This document shows, in pieces, positions 60,057 through 64,000 of a stretch of 64,000 nt of DNA. The notes under the pieces were generated by a model. That model saw nothing but the letters and a program-made list of their open reading frames with translations. It had not been told where the DNA came from and did no database searches. The stretch's first letter is position 1. Every line of letters starts with the position of its first letter. A program made the position numbers and the translations under genes. This DNA comes from Halobacterium sp. R2-5 (GTDB lineage: Archaea; Halobacteriota; Halobacteria; Halobacteriales; Halobacteriaceae), in the NCBI RefSeq assembly GCF_011734195.1, contig NZ_JAANTH010000002.1, positions 372,001 to 436,000 of the forward strand. Reading direction: 5' to 3'.

Positions 60057-60879
60057 CGCTCGCGCCCGCGTCGAGCGCCGCCTCGACGAACTCGTCGCGA
60101 GCAACCGCTTCGAGATCGCCGTCGTCTTTCCGGTCGTCGGCGCCGTCCTCCTGCTCGCCTCGGCGTGGGGGTGGCTGCCGGAGCCGCTCGCGTTCAACCC
60201 CTACCTCGTGCTCGCGGGCGTCGCCGTGATGCGCCTCCCGCTGATCGCGGGCCTGCTCCCGCTCACGGACCGCCGGGCCGCCGTCGCCGTGCTCGCGCTC
60301 ACCGCGTACGCGTTCGGCGTCGAGTTCGTCGGCGTCGCCACCGGCTGGCCGTACGGCCACTTCGAGTACCTCGTCGACCTCGGGCCGATGCTCGCCGGCA
60401 GCGTCCCGCTCGGCCTCCCCGTGTTCTTCCTGCCGCTCGTCGTCAACAGCTACCTGCTCGTGCTCCTGCTGTTCGGCGAGCGCGCCCGCCGCGCCGTGGT
60501 GCGGCTACCCGCCGTCGTCGCGGTCGTGCTCTGGATGGACGTCGTCCTCGACCCGGGCGCGGTCGCGCTCGGCTTCTGGGCGTACGACGCCGGCGGCGCG
60601 TACTACGGCGTCCCGCTGTCGAACTACCTCGGCTGGGTGCTCTCCGCGACCGTGTCGGTCGCCGTCCTCGACTGGGGGTACGACGGGGACGCGCTCCGCG
60701 ACCGCCTCGACGCCTGCCCGTTCTTCCTCGACGACCTCGTGAGCTTCGTGCTGCTGTGGGGCGCGGTGAACCTCGCGTTCGGTCAGCCCGTCCCGGCGCT
60801 CGCAGCGGGCGGGCTGGGCGCCGCGCTGCTCGCTACGGACCGCTTCGACTTCGACGTGCGCGCGAGAACAGCGAGCTAG
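60049..60879 (+). CDS. cruF: Bisanhydrobacterioruberin hydratase (CruF family)
   Basis: A 276-residue carotenoid-synthesis membrane protein with about seven helices. PLTDRRAAVAVLALTAYAFG, FVGVATGWPYGHFEYLVDLG and VLDPGAVALGFWAYDAGGAY are the CruF-type signatures. It hydrates the terminal double bonds to give bacterioruberin, the red C50 pigment that stabilises haloarchaeal membranes. Last gene of the crtD-lyeJ-cruF unit; its stop abuts the convergent crtB stop. Confidence 0.92.
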   Translation: MGDARARVERRLDELVASNRFEIAVVFPVVGAVLLLASAWGWLPEPLAFNPYLVLAGVAVMRLPLIAGLLPLTDRRAAVAVLALTAYAFGVEFVGVATGWPYGHFEYLVDLGPMLAGSVPLGLPVFFLPLVVNSYLLVLLLFGERARRAVVRLPAVVAVVLWMDVVLDPGAVALGFWAYDAGGAYYGVPLSNYLGWVLSATVSVAVLDWGYDGDALRDRLDACPFFLDDLVSFVLLWGAVNLAFGQPVPALAAGGLGAALLATDRFDFDVRARTAS

Positions 60880-61848
60880 CTACGGCGCCGGGTGGGGGTC
60901 GCCGTGTCCCCGCCGGTGGTCGGTCGACGACGAGATGCAGCTCGCGCGGTAGAACACGTACTCGGGGTCCCGGTAGAACGACCACAGCGCCCGCGTCTTC
61001 GCGAGCAGCCAGAGCTTCCGCGACGTCGAGAGGCTCGGCGTCTCCGTCAGCACGTCGTAGTTCCGCGCGCGAATCTCGCGGTGGTGGTCGGCGTACAGCA
61101 CCGCCGACAGCAGCACCGCGAACTGGCAGTCCTCTGGGAGGTACTTGATGCCCGCGACGCCCTCGCGGTACTTCGTCTCCGTGCGCGCCATCTCGGTCCG
61201 CATCGCCTCCCGGAACCCCGCCGTGACCTCGCCGCGGCGCAGCTGGTCGACGGTGACGCCGTGCTCGCGGCGCGTCTCCCCCGGGAGGTAGACGCGGTCG
61301 TAGTCCTCGACGTCCTCGCCGACGTCCCGCAGGAAGTTGCTCAGCTGGAACGCCTCCGCGAGCGCCGCCGCGTGCGGGGCCGCCGTTTCGGCCTCCTCGA
61401 CGCCCATCACGGCGACCATCATGTTCCCGACCGCGACCGCGGACCCCCGCATGTACGACTCCAGGTCCTCGTGGGTGTCGTAGCGAGTCTCTTCGAGGTC
61501 CGTCAGCATCGCGTCCACGAACGTGTTCACGTCTTCTTCGGGGACGTCGTGGCGATCGGCGAGCTCGCGGAACGCCGCCAGCACCTGCTCGGTCTCCCGG
61601 TCGAGCCGGCCGGTTTCGGCGTCCTCGCCGAGCGCGGCGTCGCGAATCGCTTCGAGTTCCGCGCGCTGGGCGTCCGGGTCGCGGTCCTCGGTCGTGTCCA
61701 CCACGTCGTCGGCGACCCGGAAGAACGCGTACAGGACGTACGTCGAGTGGCGTACGCGCTCGGGGAGCAGTCGGGTCGCCAGGTGGAACGTCTTCCCGGT
61801 GCGCTGCTGTATCGCCTTGCTCGTGGATATCTGGGTGCTGTCGACCAT
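60880..61848 (-). CDS. crtB: Phytoene synthase
   Basis: A 322-residue trans-isoprenyl condensing enzyme joining two GGPP into phytoene. Asp-rich motifs are AFFRVADDVVDTTEDRD and NFLRDVGEDVEDYDRVYLPG. SYMRGSAVAVGNMMVAVMG and EFQLSNFLRD-like text complete the fold. It supplies the carotenoid pathway completed by the convergent crtD-lyeJ-cruF genes. Start at ATG 61846-61848. Confidence 0.95.
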   Translation of the reverse strand: MVDSTQISTSKAIQQRTGKTFHLATRLLPERVRHSTYVLYAFFRVADDVVDTTEDRDPDAQRAELEAIRDAALGEDAETGRLDRETEQVLAAFRELADRHDVPEEDVNTFVDAMLTDLEETRYDTHEDLESYMRGSAVAVGNMMVAVMGVEEAETAAPHAAALAEAFQLSNFLRDVGEDVEDYDRVYLPGETRREHGVTVDQLRRGEVTAGFREAMRTEMARTETKYREGVAGIKYLPEDCQFAVLLSAVLYADHHREIRARNYDVLTETPSLSTSRKLWLLAKTRALWSFYRDPEYVFYRASCISSSTDHRRGHGDPHPAP

Positions 61849-62002
61849 TGGTGGGGCCAGACGCGGCACTCCGGCGTGCAGCTCCCGGCTGTGCTACTTC
61901 CACGTATGGAGTGAACAATCAAAAAACACGGTGGCAGGAGCGGCCACCGCCGCCTCTCGCCGTGTCGCCGTACTCAAGACCGTCCGGGGCTGACCCACGG
62001 GT

Positions 62003-62482
62003 ATGCAGCGCAAACCCGTGCCGCCGGCGCCGGACTCCCTGGACCGCGTCCGCGAGGTCCGGGACGCCGTCCCGCTGGTCCCCGAGTCCGAGGACGACTG
62101 CTGTCGCCGCCTCGTCGAGCGCGCGGGCGCCCACGACCGCGGGGCGGCGTCCGCGTGGCTCGTCTTCCTCGCCGCGCTCGGCGCCGTCGAGGAGACGGAC
62201 CTCGGGTACGGCCGGGTACGCGACGACCTCGACCGCGACGACCTCGCCGACCGCTTCCGCGAGAACGTCTTCCTCGCCGCCGACGCTCTCGACGCGCTCG
62301 GCGACGACACCCAGACATCGGAGGCGGTGTTCGAGGCCGTCAGCGAGCGCGTGCCGCGCTGGGAGCGCACGAAGCGACAGGACTGGGAGGGGTTCTGGAC
62401 GGAGCGCGTCGAGCGCCGCCTCGACTGGGCGGTCCTGCTCGGCCTCGCCGAGCGCGCCGACGGCGGCTACCGCCGCGTCTGA
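62003..62482 (+). CDS. Conserved hypothetical haloarchaeal protein
   Basis: A 159-residue mostly helical protein, beginning MQRKPVPPAPDSLDRVREVR. Conserved-looking parts are SAWLVFLAALGAVEETDLGY and ERTKRQDWEGFWTERVERRL, ending in a short strand pair (ADGGYRRV) that could be a winged-helix wing. No signal peptide or metal motif. It converges with the small membrane protein gene, stops adjacent. Confidence 0.72.
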   Translation: MQRKPVPPAPDSLDRVREVRDAVPLVPESEDDCCRRLVERAGAHDRGAASAWLVFLAALGAVEETDLGYGRVRDDLDRDDLADRFRENVFLAADALDALGDDTQTSEAVFEAVSERVPRWERTKRQDWEGFWTERVERRLDWAVLLGLAERADGGYRRV

Positions 62483-62851
62483 CTACCCGATGTACCGGCT
62501 GTTCCGCGCGTAGAAGACCGCCTGCCCGGCGAACACGCCGGTCGCGGCCGCGACCGCCGACGCCACCGGTCCCGTCAGCCCGTTCGAGAGCACGAGGTAG
62601 CCGCCCGCGAGCCCGACGACCGCCGTCGCCGCCGCCGCGAGCGCGCCGTCGACGACCTGCTCGGTGCTGGACTTCGCGGCGTCGTAGCGCGTCCTGTTCA
62701 GGCGCATGCTCGTGCGGACGAGCGCCGGCGTCCCCGCCGCCAGCCCGACCGCGAGCGCGTACGGCATCTCCACGTACAGCGACAGCCCGCCCGCCACGGT
62801 GGCGGCCGCGACGATACCGACGACGAACTCCAGCGTGCGGCGTTCGACCAT
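62483..62851 (-). CDS. Small multi-spanning membrane protein, unknown function
   Basis: A 122-residue protein with four hydrophobic helices: FVVGIVAAATVAGGLSLYVE, ALAVGLAAGTPALV, ALAAAATAVVGLAGGYLVLS and VASAVAAATGVFAGQAVFYA. A charged loop (RLNRTRYDAAKSSTEQV) separates the halves. Length and Ala/Gly richness resemble several haloarchaeal membrane proteins without assigned roles. Confidence 0.75.
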   Translation of the reverse strand: MVERRTLEFVVGIVAAATVAGGLSLYVEMPYALAVGLAAGTPALVRTSMRLNRTRYDAAKSSTEQVVDGALAAAATAVVGLAGGYLVLSNGLTGPVASAVAAATGVFAGQAVFYARNSRYIG

Positions 62852-62890
62852 ACGCCCTCCATCGAAACGGGGGTCCGAGAAGCTTCGCCT

Positions 62891-64000
62891 TCAGTCCGAG
62901 ACGCTCGTCACCGTGCCGACGCCCTTGCTCGCGCCCTCCCGGAACACGAAGCGCTGGCCCTCCTCGACGAGGTACGGCCGGAACTTGAACCGGACGCTCG
63001 TCTCGCCCGAGTCGCCGGGCAGCAGCTGGCCGTCCGCCGGCTCGAAGCGGGCGGCCTCCCCGATGGTCTCGAGGTGGACGACCGGCTCGTAGCCCGCGTC
63101 GATGCGCGTCGGGTGGTTCAGCACCATCACCTCCGCCTGGAACTCCTGGACGGGGTCGGGGTCGGCGTCCGCCGGCAGCAACACCATCCCCCGCTCGACG
63201 TCGGCCTCCCGGACGCCCTTCAGCGCGATGCCGACGATGCGGCCGGCCTGCGCGCGGTCCACGCGGTGGTAGTGCATCTCGATGGACCGCACCTCCACCT
63301 CGCGGAACTCGCCGTCCGGGAACGGCCCGAGCAGGAGTTCGTCGCCCGCCTCCACGGTGCCGGACTTCACGGTGCCGGAGGCGACCGCGCCGACGCCCGT
63401 CACCTTGTACGAGCGGTCGATGTACATCCGGAACGGCCCGCTCGCCGCTGTCGTCTTCGGGAGCCGCCGGAAGCACTCGTCGAGGACGTCCAGGCCCTCC
63501 ATCGTCACCGCGCTCGTGCGCACGATGGGGACGACGTTGTCCCCGATCTCGTCGATCGCGGCGTCGACGCCGTGGCGCTCCACGGGGAGGGGCGTGCGGC
63601 CGGCGTTCCGGAGCAGGCGCTCGACCTCGCGCTCGACGTCCGCGACGCGCTCGTCGTCGACGAGGTCGGTCTTCGTGATGGCGACGATGGTCGGCAGGTC
63701 CGTCGCCAGCAGCACGCCGATGTGCTCGCGGGTCGTGTCGGTGGGGCCGTCGTCCGCCGCGACGGTCAGCAGCCCGTAGTCGAGCTTCTGGCCGACCAGC
63801 CCGCGAATCGTCGTCGACAGCCACGGCTCGTGGCCGACCGTGTCCACGAACGACACCACGCGGTCGGCGTTCTCCACGACGGCCGCGCGCTCGTCCTTCC
63901 GGTGGGGGTTGCGGACGCGCATCGGCCCGTCGCCGTCGAAGCCGTAGACGCCGTACGAGAGGTCCGCCGACAGCCCGCGCTCGACCTCGTGGGGCTGGAC
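62891..64000 (-). CDS. GTPBP1/elongation-factor-like GTPase (partial, 5' end missing)
   Basis: The visible 369 residues are the C-terminal two-thirds of a translational GTPase. VSFVDTVGHEPWLSTTIRGL holds the G3 DTxGH motif, ITKTDLVDD the G4 motif (TKTD, usually NKxD), and PIVRTSAVTMEGLDVL the G5 region. Two beta-barrel domains follow ([37 protein letters not shown]). The N-terminal visible HEVERGLSADLSYGVYGF is typical of the GTPBP1/GTPBP2 family, which may act in ribosome rescue or RNA decay. P-loop lies beyond the window edge. Confidence 0.9.
   Translation of the reverse strand, partial: VQPHEVERGLSADLSYGVYGFDGDGPMRVRNPHRKDERAAVVENADRVVSFVDTVGHEPWLSTTIRGLVGQKLDYGLLTVAADDGPTDTTREHIGVLLATDLPTIVAITKTDLVDDERVADVEREVERLLRNAGRTPLPVERHGVDAAIDEIGDNVVPIVRTSAVTMEGLDVLDECFRRLPKTTAASGPFRMYIDRSYKVTGVGAVASGTVKSGTVEAGDELLLGPFPDGEFREVEVRSIEMHYHRVDRAQAGRIVGIALKGVREADVERGMVLLPADADPDPVQEFQAEVMVLNHPTRIDAGYEPVVHLETIGEAARFEPADGQLLPGDSGETSVRFKFRPYLVEEGQRFVFREGASKGVGTVTSVSD

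Overview
This is a haloarchaeal chromosome segment (class Halobacteria, probably Halobacterium or a close relative). The evidence is very high GC with strong G/C third positions, extremely acidic proteins, archaeal-type ribosomal proteins and secretion genes, leaderless genes with a TATA element 25-30 nt before the start codon, twin-arginine lipoprotein signals ending in a C-lipobox, and a C50 carotenoid (bacterioruberin) gene set. Almost all genes are ordinary and intact. About 70 protein genes, two tRNAs and several small leaderless genes can be supported.

Layout. 0-13.5 kb holds lipoproteins and housekeeping genes: a DUF4382 lipoprotein broken by an in-frame stop, a Vps62-like lipoprotein, a MetE-like methyltransferase, a cold-shock protein, a PRC-barrel protein, an FAD/Rieske oxidoreductase, a surface protein with a long Asp/Glu tract, aIF1A, an auxin-carrier-type permease, a Gdx/SugE exporter and the YchF GTPase. 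13.5-18.1 kb holds a cupin, membrane proteins, a rhodanese lipoprotein, an SDR, a DUF2071 protein and a ZIP transporter. 18.1-21.7 kb is a compact minus-strand run: GHMP kinase (RFAP-synthase family), a RecA-fold ATPase lacking the P-loop lysine, a coiled-coil zinc protein, a Cys-rich protein and transcription factor S. 21.9-26.5 kb holds ilvD, a RAD55/KaiC ATPase with a partner, a second cold-shock gene, a winged-helix regulator and a 44-aa zinc micro-protein. 26.5-27.1 kb has no convincing gene and is followed by tRNA-Pro(GGG).

27-52 kb carries the archaeal translation/secretion super-cluster on the minus strand: SPOUT methyltransferase, rpl3-rpl4-rpl23-rpl2-rps19-rpl22-rps3-rpl29-rnp1-rps17-rpl14-rpl24-rps4e-rpl5-rps14-rps8-rpl6-rpl32e-rpl19e-rpl18-rps5-rpl30-rpl15-secY, and then adk, DUF106 (EMC3-like), cmk and truB. 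The secY-adk junction is interrupted by about 7.4 kb of transport and stress genes (UspA, APC-UspA fusion, TrkA, iron-type ABC binding protein with a DtxR-like operator, EamA exporter).

52.6-54.5 kb is an accessory patch. tRNA-Gly(GCC) is followed by two more copies of its own 3' end in a tandem array with a period of about 130 bp, then a 44-aa four-cysteine protein and an ion-channel-like protein with an altered selectivity filter. 55-64 kb returns to core genes: an MFS transporter, a thiamine-binding protein, mch, the bacterioruberin set crtD-lyeJ-cruF facing crtB, two small hypotheticals, and a GTPBP1-like GTPase cut by the window end.

No CRISPR array, rRNA, transposase or integrase was seen. 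The most interesting leads are the tRNA-Gly tandem array with its neighbouring island, the TFS-linked RecA-like operon, a leaderless 24-codon upstream ORF overlapping the uspA start, the perfect palindrome at the predicted 5' end of the ribosomal operon transcript, and the nonsense codon in the DUF4382 gene.
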